Of a stretch of DNA of 64,000 nucleotides, positions 28,975 through 37,036 are shown piece by piece. Every line of letters begins with the position of its first letter. The first letter of the stretch is position 1. Both the position numbers and the translations under genes were made by a program. The notes beneath the pieces are model-generated. The model was not told where the DNA came from and did not search any database. It was given only the letters and a program-made list of their open reading frames with translations. Source of the stretch: Clostridia bacterium (GTDB lineage Bacteria; Bacillota; Clostridia; Lachnospirales; Lachnospiraceae); contig SAAB01000015.1 in NCBI GenBank assembly GCA_009929615.1, positions 1-64,000 on the forward strand, written 5' to 3'.

Positions 28975-29019
28975 AAAAGATGAAACTCATGATATCATGG
29001 GCTTCATCTTTTCTTTTTT
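28975..29019 (+). terminator. Terminator before the spoIIA operon
   Basis: AAAAGATGAA...TTCATCTTTT with an inner CTCATGATATCATGGG stem, followed by a long T-run. The spoIIAA ribosome site AAGGAGG follows within 20 bases, so the spoIIA promoter must overlap or precede this hairpin. Confidence 0.8.
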
Positions 29020-29034
29020 TAAGGAGGAATTTTT

Positions 29035-29373
29035 ATGGAATTAGAATATCAGATACAGGGACCTTATTTGATTCTAAAGGTGGGAAAAGAACTGGACCAT
29101 CACCGGGCGGAGCAGATTCGCCAGATAATTGAAGGTATCAGCAGAGAACGGACCATAAAAAATATTATTTTCGATTTTTCGGATACTGTATTTATGGACA
29201 GTTCAGGTGTGGGATTAATTATCAGCCGTTATCGGGATTTATCTATGGATGGTGGAAGCGTATGTGCGGCTGGGGTATGCCCGGCGGTCGAGAAGCTTTT
29301 TTATGTATCAGGCCTTCATAAAATAATAGGGGTGTACCCGGAAGTGGAGGACATCATTCATGGGCAAAAATGA
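29035..29373 (+). CDS. spoIIAA: Anti-sigma-F antagonist SpoIIAA
   Basis: This 112-aa STAS-domain protein has the phosphorylatable serine in [14 protein letters not shown], the family's exact signature. In sporulation, dephosphorylated SpoIIAA binds SpoIIAB and frees sigma F in the forespore. AAGGAGG precedes ATG 29035. The gene overlaps spoIIAB by 14 bases, the canonical three-gene order with sigF. Confidence 0.95.
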   Translation: MELEYQIQGPYLILKVGKELDHHRAEQIRQIIEGISRERTIKNIIFDFSDTVFMDSSGVGLIISRYRDLSMDGGSVCAAGVCPAVEKLFYVSGLHKIIGVYPEVEDIIHGQK

Positions 29374-29785
29374 AATGAAAGTTATCTTTGAAAGCTGCTC
29401 TGAAAATGAAAGTTTTGCACGGATGGTCATAGCCGCCTTTGCAGCCCGGCTGGATCCCACATTAGAAGAATTAGCAGATATTAAAACAGCTGTTTCAGAA
29501 GCGGTGACAAACAGTATTATTCATGGCTATGGCGGTGGTGAAGGAAGTATAGAGATGCGTGGAATGATTGATGGGATGGAGGTGACCGTGGAGATTGTGG
29601 ATTTTGGTGTGGGAATTGAAGATATACCGAAGGCCATGGAGCCAATGTTTACAACACGGCCGGATATTGACCGGTCGGGTATGGGATTCGCTTTTATGGA
29701 AGCGTTTATGGATGAGTTAAAGGTGGAATCTGAGCCGGGAAAAGGGACAAAGGTCTGTATGAAGAAAAGACTGAGTGAGGTCTGA
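29360..29785 (+). CDS. spoIIAB: Anti-sigma-F factor and kinase SpoIIAB
   Basis: This 141-aa GHKL-fold serine kinase has an N-box with [13 protein letters not shown], the ATP-lid motif DFGVGIEDI and the G2 motif [11 protein letters not shown]. It holds sigma F inactive and phosphorylates SpoIIAA. GTGGAGG near 29343 supports ATG 29360 inside the end of spoIIAA; a second ATG at 29372 is less likely. Confidence 0.95.
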   Translation: MGKNEMKVIFESCSENESFARMVIAAFAARLDPTLEELADIKTAVSEAVTNSIIHGYGGGEGSIEMRGMIDGMEVTVEIVDFGVGIEDIPKAMEPMFTTRPDIDRSGMGFAFMEAFMDELKVESEPGKGTKVCMKKRLSEV

Positions 29786-29791
29786 TTATTT

Positions 29792-30505
29792 ATGGAATTT
29801 CTTGAATTGCTTTTAGCTGCAAAATCAGGAGATAAAAAGGCAAGAGATTTACTCGTAGAGAATAATATGGGACTGGTATGGAGTGTTGTTCGGCGATTTT
29901 CCCATAGAGGCTATGAACTGGATGATTTATTTCAAATCGGTGTTATTGGTCTTATTAAAGCGATTGATTATTTTGACACGGGCTATGATGTGAAATTTTC
30001 TACCTATGCCGTCCCCATGATATCCGGGGAGATAAAAAGGTTTCTGAGGGATGACGGCATGATAAAGGTGAGCCGTTCTTTAAAAGAATATTCCTGGAAA
30101 ATTCAAAAGGCCAGAGAAGAATTAAGTCATAAGAATGGACGGGAAGCTTCCCTGAGTGAATTGTGTGCCTGTACCGGGCTGGAACCGGAGGATGTGCTTT
30201 CAGCCATGGAGGCCGGGTGTGAGGTGGAGTCTTTAAACAAAGTCATTTTTCAAAGTGATGGACAGCCTGTATGTCTTGAAGATAAACTGGTGGAGAAGAA
30301 GGATTATCACAGGGAATTACTGGACCATCTTCTTATTGAGGAACTGATGGAGAATCTAAATGACCGGGAAAAGGAATTGATTATACTGCGATATTACTGC
30401 AATGAAACCCAGAGTAAAATTGCTGAATATTTTGGGGTTTCCCAGGTTCAGGTATCCCGCATGGAGAAACGGGTGCTGAAGCAGCTGCGGGAGAAAATTA
30501 TGTAA
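29792..30505 (+). CDS. sigF: RNA polymerase sporulation sigma factor F
   Basis: A sigma-70 family factor of 237 aa. Region 2 is seen in VVRRFSHRGYELDDLFQIGVIGL and FDTGYDVKFSTYAVPMI, and region 4 in LNDREKELIILRYY followed by the helix-turn-helix SQSKIAEYFGVSQVQVSR in outline. It directs early forespore transcription. The start is 6 bases after spoIIAB. In Bacillus spoVA follows directly; here about 10.6 kb of unrelated genes intervene. Confidence 0.96.
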   Translation: MEFLELLLAAKSGDKKARDLLVENNMGLVWSVVRRFSHRGYELDDLFQIGVIGLIKAIDYFDTGYDVKFSTYAVPMISGEIKRFLRDDGMIKVSRSLKEYSWKIQKAREELSHKNGREASLSELCACTGLEPEDVLSAMEAGCEVESLNKVIFQSDGQPVCLEDKLVEKKDYHRELLDHLLIEELMENLNDREKELIILRYYCNETQSKIAEYFGVSQVQVSRMEKRVLKQLREKIM

Positions 30506-30506
30506 G

Positions 30507-30561
30507 AAGGATGTGTTCCTGGAAAGCCGTGAAATGCTTTCTAGGAACACATCCTTTTTTT
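30507..30561. terminator. Bidirectional terminator after sigF
   Basis: AAGGATGTGTTCCTGGAAAGC pairs with GCTTTCTAGGAACACATCCTT, followed by TTTTTTT. It separates sigF from the oppositely oriented flavin reductase. Confidence 0.9.
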
Positions 30562-30564
30562 GAT

Positions 30565-31077
30565 TTATGCAGGCACAAGGGTACGGAAGATATCTGCAAT
30601 ATACATGTCGTGGTAGTCTTTTAGCGGATAGTAATCCGATTCGGTCTGTTTATTTACGAAGTCAGTTTCTTTGTAAGGACTACAGTAAAGATTCCGGCAG
30701 AGAAAAACAGTATGAGCTTCTTCAAAATAAGGAATTCCATCGTGTTTGTTCAAAGTGAGGCCACAACGTTCAATTTTGTTTTCGTCCCGTCCTGATGTGT
30801 TCCCAAGATAACCGAGAATTTTTTTGTTTTCAGGGGTATTTTTGAAAAAAGAGAGTGAAAATTCTCCGGCCTGATCTACAAAAGATTTTGTGTATCTGGT
30901 TGGCCGGATGTTGATATAAGCCACGTTTTTTCGAAACATATGGCCAAGGGCACCACTGGCGGCCGTCATCGTGGATGTTTTGCCGTCATATTCTGCGGTG
31001 ATGAGAAACCAGTCGTCTTCAATCATGGAAAAGGGATTGAACATTAATGATTTTGTGGGTATTTCTTTAAAACTCAT
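30565..31077 (-). CDS. Flavin reductase-like FMN-binding protein
   Basis: A longer frame exists, but GAGGAGG at 31084-31090 selects ATG 31077, giving 170 aa. Segments FNPFSMIEDDWFLITAEYDG, TMTAASGALGHMF and INIRPTRYTKSFV fit the flavin reductase/split-barrel FMN-binding family common in anaerobes. The function is probably FMN-dependent reduction; the substrate is unknown. It overlaps the end of the regulator gene by 11 bases and is cotranscribed with it and the peptidase gene. Confidence 0.82.
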   Translation of the reverse strand: MSFKEIPTKSLMFNPFSMIEDDWFLITAEYDGKTSTMTAASGALGHMFRKNVAYINIRPTRYTKSFVDQAGEFSLSFFKNTPENKKILGYLGNTSGRDENKIERCGLTLNKHDGIPYFEEAHTVFLCRNLYCSPYKETDFVNKQTESDYYPLKDYHDMYIADIFRTLVPA

Positions 31078-32302
31078 AAAAATCCTCCTCAAATGTTTCG
31101 GCCGTTTCCTCCATGAGATTATCAAGTTTCCAGAGAATGATCGCAAGATGGAGTTTTGCGGCATCCTTAAAGTGCTGCGGATGAAAACCGGTAAGTTCCT
31201 GAATTCTGGAGAGGCGAAACAGCAGGGTGTTTCTATGTATAAATAAAGCTTTTGCTGTATTTACAATACTGGTATCCAGATTAAAGTAGGTTTCCAGAGT
31301 GAAAATCCAGTGATGTGTATCTTTGTCATCAGGTGAGAGTAAAGGACCGATAATGTCCTGATAATAGGATTTTCGTTTTTTTGCAGGAATAGAAAGGGCC
31401 ATGTATTCGGTATAGACATCAGAAAAATAGATAATCTGCTCTTCTTTTGCAAAGAGTGTTGCCAGTTTTAATGTATAAATAGCATGGCGATAGTGTTTGT
31501 GGATATCTTTCATACTGGAAGAAATACCACCAATAGCTATTCTGGATGAAACGTTTAAATTTTGTTTAAGTATAAAGTTTAGGTCAGAGATAAATTTTTG
31601 AATAAATTTTTGCTGTTCACTTTCAACCTCCACAAAACAGGGAACCATGAGAAAGATGTATTTAGGTTTGACAGCAATCTGGATACCCGTATAGTGAAGA
31701 CTGAAATAGAGGCGTTCAGTCAAGCTGTTTTTTCGATGTTCATAATCAGATGGCATATATTCTTCACCGGGAACGGCTTTGAAAATCTCCAGAGATTCAA
31801 CGGCGACAATAAGATAGGATTGAGAAATATCAAAATCGTTCTGCTCAATCTGGTGTGTAAAGTAGGAGGTATTGCTGTGCCAGCTTTCACTGAGAAGTCT
31901 TTGAAGAAACTCTTCTTTAACATGCTTTTCGGCCATTAGTTCTTCTTTCATATAAAACTGTTCCAGCAAAAGTTCGGTGGTATATTGAATAAAAGAACCA
32001 TAGGTTTTTGCAGATTCAGAACCGCTTCCAATACCGATGACACCAAGAATCTCATCGTTGAAACGTATAGGCAGAGAAATGCCAGGAATAACAGAAGCAT
32101 ATTTTGGAGCTTCATTTTCATCCATAATGTAAGCCTGGTTTGTTTCCATAACCCGTTTGGCCCCGTGATGAAATTCACCAACGCGCGAAGGGTCGCTGGA
32201 GGCAATGATGATAGCATTCGGGTCCATAATATTGATGGTATAATCAATAATCTGGTGGGTACGGTCGATAATTGACTGAGCAAGTTCTAAACTGAGTTTC
32301 AT
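31067..32302 (-). CDS. CdaR/PucR-type transcriptional regulator
   Basis: The N-terminal 130 residues match the sugar-diacid-recognition domain of CdaR (ELAQSIIDRTHQIIDYTINIMD, SVIPGISLPIRFNDEILGVIGIGS). The C-terminus is a PucR-type helix-turn-helix (DTSIVNTAKALFIHRNTLLFRLSRIQELTG in outline). About 411 aa. AAAGGAG lies 7 bases from ATG 32302 and only 2 from ATG 32308, so 32302 is used. It is divergent from the ABC transporter and catabolic operon at 33.3 kb, which it probably activates in response to a small acid or ureide. Confidence 0.88.
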   Translation of the reverse strand: MKLSLELAQSIIDRTHQIIDYTINIMDPNAIIIASSDPSRVGEFHHGAKRVMETNQAYIMDENEAPKYASVIPGISLPIRFNDEILGVIGIGSGSESAKTYGSFIQYTTELLLEQFYMKEELMAEKHVKEEFLQRLLSESWHSNTSYFTHQIEQNDFDISQSYLIVAVESLEIFKAVPGEEYMPSDYEHRKNSLTERLYFSLHYTGIQIAVKPKYIFLMVPCFVEVESEQQKFIQKFISDLNFILKQNLNVSSRIAIGGISSSMKDIHKHYRHAIYTLKLATLFAKEEQIIYFSDVYTEYMALSIPAKKRKSYYQDIIGPLLSPDDKDTHHWIFTLETYFNLDTSIVNTAKALFIHRNTLLFRLSRIQELTGFHPQHFKDAAKLHLAIILWKLDNLMEETAETFEEDFYEF

Positions 32303-32320
32303 AGGCATTCTCCTTTGATT

Positions 32321-32977
32321 CTACTGAGCCGCTCCACATATTAAAGAAATGTCTTCGTTGGTTTCAATAGCGGTAATGGCTGCAAGTTTTATTGCCTGTA
32401 TCATGTTGTTCAATGACATAGAAGGCATATCAGAGCCCTTCGTTATAGCCATATCTGGTGTATAAGGGACATGAAGCATTCCCGCCCGTATATCCAGGTT
32501 GTTCTTTTTAATATAGTTTAATGTGCCATACATAAGCATGTTGCAGCAGTAGGTACCTGCGGAATTAGACACATAGGCAGGGATACCCGCCTGCTGTATA
32601 TTTTTCATAATAGCACGAATGGGCAGTGTCGAAAAATAAGCTGTATCTCCGGTGGGGTCGATAGACTCATTCAAAGCAATATAACCTTCATTATCAGGAA
32701 ATGGAAAATCTGCAATATTAACAGCAGTACGCTCAATGGATATGGCGGCACGACCGTAGGCCAGACCTGTACAGATTACGATTTCCGGCTGGTAACATTG
32801 AATCGCTTCAATCATTGTAGGTACACATTTTTGGCGATTGACTGGAATTTTTGCATATTGAAATACGAAGTCTTTATAAACTGTACCACTTAGGGTTTTG
32901 GCAAGATCCAGAGAGGGGTTTACTGCATCGCCGCCAAAGGGCTCATAACCTGTGATTAAAATATTTTTTTGATTCAT
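32321..32977 (-). CDS. pcp: Pyroglutamyl peptidase I
   Basis: This 218-aa C15 cysteine peptidase starts ILITGYEPFGGDAVNPS. The catalytic triad is visible: Glu in SIERTAVNI, Cys in SNSAGTYCCNMLMYG and His in AGMLHVPYTPD. It removes N-terminal pyroglutamate (5-oxoproline) from peptides and can open other five-membered cyclic amides only rarely. GAGGAGG precedes ATG 32977. It is the first gene of the minus-strand unit with the regulator and flavin reductase, facing a gene set for cyclic amide hydrolysis. Confidence 0.92.
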   Translation of the reverse strand: MNQKNILITGYEPFGGDAVNPSLDLAKTLSGTVYKDFVFQYAKIPVNRQKCVPTMIEAIQCYQPEIVICTGLAYGRAAISIERTAVNIADFPFPDNEGYIALNESIDPTGDTAYFSTLPIRAIMKNIQQAGIPAYVSNSAGTYCCNMLMYGTLNYIKKNNLDIRAGMLHVPYTPDMAITKGSDMPSMSLNNMIQAIKLAAITAIETNEDISLICGAAQ

Positions 32978-33034
32978 ATAGAAACCTCCTCGAATTTAAT
33001 GACTAAATTCTGTCATAAAAGCAGGAGAGTGTAA

Positions 33035-33052
33035 ATTGTATAAAAGTACAAT
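33035..33052. promoter_or_regulatory. Inverted repeat, candidate operator
   Basis: Perfect ATTGTA-N6-TACAAT in the 323-base divergent region (32978-33300) between pcp and the ABC operon. TACAAT recurs at 33115, 33168 and 33196. AAAAGTACAAT occurs twice (33042-33052 and 33163-33173), each downstream of GTAAATT. A perfect 12-bp palindrome TGAACATGTTCA lies at 33203-33214. Binding by the adjacent CdaR-like regulator is inferred. Confidence 0.4.
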
Positions 33053-33172
33053 ATCAGAAAACCCTGTAAAATTAAAGGTTTTTTGGAGGAATGCAGGCAT
33101 AGAATTCAAAAAAATACAATATAAAGAGTAAAAATGAGCGAAAAAATATGGTAAATTAGTGCAAAAGTACAA

Positions 33173-33201
33173 TTTACAAAGACTTGTCCGGAGCATACAA
33201 T
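33173..33201 (+). promoter_or_regulatory. Promoter of the ABC/catabolic operon
   Basis: TTTACA (33173-33178), a 17-base spacer and TACAAT (33196-33201). The predicted start falls inside the 12-bp palindrome TGAACATGTTCA (33203-33214), a natural operator position. Confidence 0.6.
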
Positions 33202-33237
33202 GTGAACATGTTCAAAATTGAATCCGAAACAACAATA

Positions 33238-33277
33238 CAAAGATGTATGACAAACCCAAGTCATGCATCTTTTTTTA
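33238..33277 (+). terminator. Leader terminator before the ABC operon
   Basis: AAAGATGTATGAC pairs with GTCATGCATCTTT across AAACCCAA, followed by TTTTTTT. It stands 24 bases before the first ABC gene and about 30 bases after the predicted transcription start, so it may attenuate the operon. Confidence 0.7.
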
Positions 33278-33300
33278 CTAGTGGAAGGAGACTATACATT

Positions 33301-34086
33301 ATGGAAATGAAAGTTAAAATCGATATTCAGAATTTATATAAGCATTATGATAATGATGATAAAAGAGCCAAGGATGCACCTACAAAGAATGTTTTAACGG
33401 ATTTAAATATCCAAATCAGAGCTCACGAGTTTGTATGTGTTCTTGGAAAGAGTGGATGTGGAAAAAGTACTTTATTAAATCTGCTTGCTGGTTATATCAA
33501 ACCAGACAAGGGTGCCATAATGGTTGATGGTGAAAAAATCACAGGGGCAGGAAAAAACAGAGGAGTTGTTTTTCAGGAGCATGCACTTTTCCCATGGTTG
33601 ACTGTTGAGCAAAACATTGGATTTGGACCAAAGGTATGTAAGAAGACTAAGGAGCAAATCAAAAGCATTTGTCAAAAGTATATGGCCATGGTTGGATTGG
33701 AAAAATACAAGGATTATTATCCAGATCAGTTATCCGGTGGTATGAAGCAGAGAGTTGGTATTGCTCGTGCATTTGCTAATGAAGCAGCAATTCTTCTTAT
33801 GGACGAACCTTTTTCCGCTTTGGATAATTTTACCAGAGAGATGATGCAGACAGAGTTGTTAAATATATGGGAAAAGAGTATGACAACGATTGTGTTTATT
33901 ACTCATAGTATTGAAGAGGCTGTGTTTTTGGCAGATCGTGTCATTGTCTTAGGTCAGGGAAATGTACTTGCAGATACAAAAATAAATTTAGAAAGAAAAA
34001 GAGATGTATATGACCCTAAATTTATTGAATATGTCAATGAGTTTAATCATTTGATTGAACAGCAGAGAAATCAGGAAGAGGCATAG
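33301..34086 (+). CDS. ABC importer ATPase, SsuB/TauB-like
   Basis: The frame is open from 33184, but GGAAGGAG at 33283-33290 selects ATG 33301, giving 261 aa. Walker A is GKSGCGKST, Q-loop VVFQEHALFPWLTV, signature LSGGMKQR, Walker B ILLMDEP and H-loop FITHSIEEA. ALFPWLTV is characteristic of nitrate/sulfonate/taurine-type importers. It partners with the next permease. The matching binding protein is the broken gene at 37037. Confidence 0.92.
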   Translation: MEMKVKIDIQNLYKHYDNDDKRAKDAPTKNVLTDLNIQIRAHEFVCVLGKSGCGKSTLLNLLAGYIKPDKGAIMVDGEKITGAGKNRGVVFQEHALFPWLTVEQNIGFGPKVCKKTKEQIKSICQKYMAMVGLEKYKDYYPDQLSGGMKQRVGIARAFANEAAILLMDEPFSALDNFTREMMQTELLNIWEKSMTTIVFITHSIEEAVFLADRVIVLGQGNVLADTKINLERKRDVYDPKFIEYVNEFNHLIEQQRNQEEA

Positions 34087-34098
34087 GAGGAAGGACTT

Positions 34099-34887
34099 AT
34101 GAAAAAGAAAAAAAGCAGTGCAGTTGTACGATGCATTTCAGTCATTGCATTTATTTTGATATGGCAGGTTTTCTGTATGTATAATCAGACAGCAGAGGTC
34201 ATTAATCCGGTATTTCTTCCGGCACCAAGTGAAATTTTGCAGACAATGATTTCCTATTTTAAACAGGGGCTTTTGTTTAAAAATGTTTTCGCGAGTTTAG
34301 GCAGAATCGGAAAAGGGTATATCCTGGGTGTCAGTCTAGCGGTTATCGTTGGATATTTTATGGCAAAGCAGCAACTGTTAAATGATATTCTGGATCCAAT
34401 CTTTGGTATTATCAGCAGTATCCCACCGTATGCTTTCTGTCCTCTTTTTATTATCTGGTTTGGTATTGGCGAGTCGTCAAAGGTTATTTTGATTACATAT
34501 ACAACATTTATGCCAATGATTTCCTACACCGTTCAAGGTGTTCGAAGTGTAGATCCACTGCTGATTCGCTCAGCAAAGAGTCTGGGTGCCAATGAGTTAC
34601 AGGTTTTTTCAAACGTGGTTGTCCCTTCGGCTCTTCCATTTATTTTAAATGGTATGAAAGTATGTCTTGGACTTACATTTGCAGCCCTTATCGTAGCAGA
34701 AATGATGGGTGCAAGTTCTGGTCTTGGTTATATTATCGTCAATGCAAGAAACTGGTTCCTTGTTTCAGATATGTTCCTTTCAATGGCGTTAATCGCATTG
34801 ATTTATACGATTATCAAACAGATTCTCTGCCTGATTGAAGCAAGAGTAACACGGTGGAAAAAATCCGGTATGGATGCGATTGAATAG
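34099..34887 (+). CDS. ABC importer permease, SsuC/TauC-like
   Basis: This 262-aa protein has six hydrophobic helices and the EAA loop IRSAKSLGANELQVFSNVVVPSALP in outline. The VFLPAPSEI motif before the second helix is typical of the nitrate/sulfonate/taurine permease class. AGGAGG precedes ATG 34099, 12 bases after the ATPase gene. Substrate unknown; the enzyme genes that follow suggest a cyclic amide, hydantoin or ureide. Confidence 0.9.
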   Translation: MKKKKSSAVVRCISVIAFILIWQVFCMYNQTAEVINPVFLPAPSEILQTMISYFKQGLLFKNVFASLGRIGKGYILGVSLAVIVGYFMAKQQLLNDILDPIFGIISSIPPYAFCPLFIIWFGIGESSKVILITYTTFMPMISYTVQGVRSVDPLLIRSAKSLGANELQVFSNVVVPSALPFILNGMKVCLGLTFAALIVAEMMGASSGLGYIIVNARNWFLVSDMFLSMALIALIYTIIKQILCLIEARVTRWKKSGMDAIE

Positions 34888-34896
34888 GAGAGTCAT

Positions 34897-36165
34897 ATGA
34901 TAGGACTTTATGATGGAATGCTCGTAACAATGAATGAGCAGAGAGAGATATTAAAAAACAGTGCCCTAATCATAGAAAATAATCGGATTTTAGATATAGG
35001 AACGACAGGGGCGATGCGGTCGAAGTATTCGGAGGATGCAGTGGAGTGGATTTCCTGCAAAGGAAGAGTTCTTTTTCCTGGATTTATAAACAGTCATATT
35101 CATACATCCCAGTCTATTGTGAGAGGTGTGGCCGAGGACATGGGCAGGGCTCCTTCCTATACATCTTCCGTTCCTCAAGGTGATGATTTATCCGATGAGG
35201 AGAGTTACATATTCAGCCTTCTGGGTGCAGCTGGAGCCATGAGGTTTGGTTCAACCTTTATCAGTGATAATTACGCACATGGGATGGTTAACAGTAAAGC
35301 TTTTAAAACCTTGGGTATTCGGGCTGTGGTCAGTGAACGTGTTCACGATATGGATTTTCATGGTTTGGGAAGAAAAGAGTACCGAAAAGACGAAGCACTT
35401 GGTGAAGAATTACTGAATAAAAATATTGAATTACTGGAGACACTGGGAACGGATAGGAACAATTTAGTTACAGCGTGTCTGGGACCACATGCACCGGATA
35501 CCTGCAGTAAAGAACTACTTTTAAAGATACGGGAGTTGACGGATAAATATCCGGTTCCGATAACCACCCATCTGGCACAAAGTCAAATGGAACTGGATTA
35601 TGTAAAAGCTGTTTACAACAGGTCATCCGTTGAATATCTGGATGAATGTGGCCTGCTAAACGATAAACTTTTGGCAGCCCATGGTGTTTTCTTGAAAGAT
35701 GAGGATATGAAACATTTAGCCGATAAAGGTGTTCATTTAATTCATATTCCTGAAGGAAATGCGAAAGCCGGAGCCATTGCAGCTGTAGGAAAAATGTCCG
35801 CTATGGGAATTAACGTTGCCATAGGAACAGATAATGGAGCAGCTAATATTATAGAAAATATGCGTATGGCACTGGTATCTGGAAGGATTTATAATCATTC
35901 AATTACTGAGCCGAATCCAGAAAAAATTCTTGAAATGGTCACTATCAATGCAGCAAAGGCCTTAGGTATGGAAAAAGAGATTGGCAGTTTAGAGATTGGC
36001 AAGAAAGCAGATATTGTCATTGTCAATTACAATCAGTTTCATTTGACACCGTGTACGAATGTTATTGGAAATTTAGTGCATCTGGCTTTGGGAAATGATG
36101 TGGAAACGGTCTATATTGATGGAAAAAGGACTGTGGAAAATGGCCATGTTCTGGGGACTGGATGA
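34897..36165 (+). CDS. SsnA/8-oxoguanine deaminase-like amidohydrolase, C-terminus frameshifted
   Basis: This metal-dependent deaminase-type amidohydrolase carries NSHIHTS (HxH metal ligands), ACLGPHAPDTCS, TTHLAQS (metal His), AAHGVFL and GTDNGAAN (metal Asp). The class removes ammonia from guanine-, melamine- or hydroxy-purine-like rings. The frame stops at 36165 after NGHVLGTG with only 422 residues. The next frame continues with LDEGKIMEEARQIAERKW to 36259, matching the helix that ends this family, so a one-base insertion in the GGGG run at 36153-36156 appears to have truncated it. Active-site residues are all upstream of the damage. Confidence 0.82.
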   Translation: MIGLYDGMLVTMNEQREILKNSALIIENNRILDIGTTGAMRSKYSEDAVEWISCKGRVLFPGFINSHIHTSQSIVRGVAEDMGRAPSYTSSVPQGDDLSDEESYIFSLLGAAGAMRFGSTFISDNYAHGMVNSKAFKTLGIRAVVSERVHDMDFHGLGRKEYRKDEALGEELLNKNIELLETLGTDRNNLVTACLGPHAPDTCSKELLLKIRELTDKYPVPITTHLAQSQMELDYVKAVYNRSSVEYLDECGLLNDKLLAAHGVFLKDEDMKHLADKGVHLIHIPEGNAKAGAIAAVGKMSAMGINVAIGTDNGAANIIENMRMALVSGRIYNHSITEPNPEKILEMVTINAAKALGMEKEIGSLEIGKKADIVIVNYNQFHLTPCTNVIGNLVHLALGNDVETVYIDGKRTVENGHVLGTG

Positions 36166-36259
36166 GGGGAAAATTATGGAAGAAGCACGTCAGATTGCTG
36201 AAAGGAAATGGCAGAAAGCGAATCCGGCGTTAAATAAAAAATATATGTATGTATTCTAG
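36157..36259 (+). pseudogene. Out-of-frame C-terminal tail of the amidohydrolase
   Basis: Read in the frame of 36158, this gives LDEGKIMEEARQIAERKW, then NPALNKKYMYVF and a stop (36257-36259). Deleting one G from 36153-36156 joins it to the upstream gene as ...HVLGLDEGKIM.... An internal ATG (36176) has no good ribosome site, so I do not call it a separate gene. Confidence 0.7.
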
Positions 36260-36271
36260 AGGAGAGATACT

Positions 36272-37018
36272 ATGATAAAAACATTTAGTGATGCTGCAGA
36301 GCAGAAAAAAATAGGCATGTTGACACCATCGTCAAACACCACGCTGGAACCGATTTGTTCCAAGATGGTCAGCGGCCTTGAAGACAAAGTAACCATGCAT
36401 TATGGGCGATTTAAGGTGACTAAAATTTCCTTAGAAGATGATGCCTTAAACCAATTTGATTTTGAACCTATGCTTGATGGGGCCAGAATGCTGGCTGATG
36501 CAGATGTGGATGTTATTGCATGGAATGGAACATCCGGTGGATGGCTGGGATTTGACATGGATAGACAGTTATGTGAAAGAATTGAAGATGCTACAGGTAT
36601 TCCTGCAACAACAAGTATGCTGTCCCAGGTTAAGGCTTTTCAGGATTTTAATGTCCAGAAAATACATATGATTACACCATATCTTCAGCCAATTAATGAA
36701 CTAATACGCAAGGAATATGCAAAATGCGGTGTTGAAGTTATTAATGATGTCTGTCTGAATCAGAGTGTCAATCGTTCTTTTAGTCGAGTGCCTCAGGAAA
36801 AAATAAGAAGTATGTTTGAAGAGGTGTGTACAGAACCAGCGGATGGTATCAGTGTTGTATGCACAAATTTTCCGGCAATGTGGAGCGTACCCGATATGGA
36901 AGAAAAGTATGGAATTACCGTTTATGATACCATTAACACAGTGGTTTGGGAAGCTATGGAAATGGTTCATATAAATCCGGCATTGATAAAAGGCTGGGGA
37001 AATTTATTTAGCAAGTAA
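36272..37018 (+). CDS. AMDase-like member of the Asp/Glu racemase and maleate isomerase superfamily
   Basis: This 248-aa protein starts IGMLTPSSNTTLEP, the usual substrate-binding loop. Racemases and maleate isomerases have two catalytic cysteines. Here the first site reads WNGTSGGW, with Gly where Cys is expected, while the second is present in VVCTNFPAMW. A GTS first motif with a single second Cys is the arrangement known for arylmalonate decarboxylase. A one-cysteine decarboxylase-type reaction is therefore more likely than racemisation. AGGAGAG precedes ATG 36272. It lies amid hydantoin/ureide hydrolases. Confidence 0.78.
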   Translation: MIKTFSDAAEQKKIGMLTPSSNTTLEPICSKMVSGLEDKVTMHYGRFKVTKISLEDDALNQFDFEPMLDGARMLADADVDVIAWNGTSGGWLGFDMDRQLCERIEDATGIPATTSMLSQVKAFQDFNVQKIHMITPYLQPINELIRKEYAKCGVEVINDVCLNQSVNRSFSRVPQEKIRSMFEEVCTEPADGISVVCTNFPAMWSVPDMEEKYGITVYDTINTVVWEAMEMVHINPALIKGWGNLFSK

Positions 37019-37036
37019 AAAAGGAGGATAAAGATT

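Noticed and set aside
33202-33300. Possible riboswitch in the ABC operon leader
   Set aside because: Only about 30 bases separate the predicted start from the terminator, and no purine, guanidine or TPP riboswitch signature was found.
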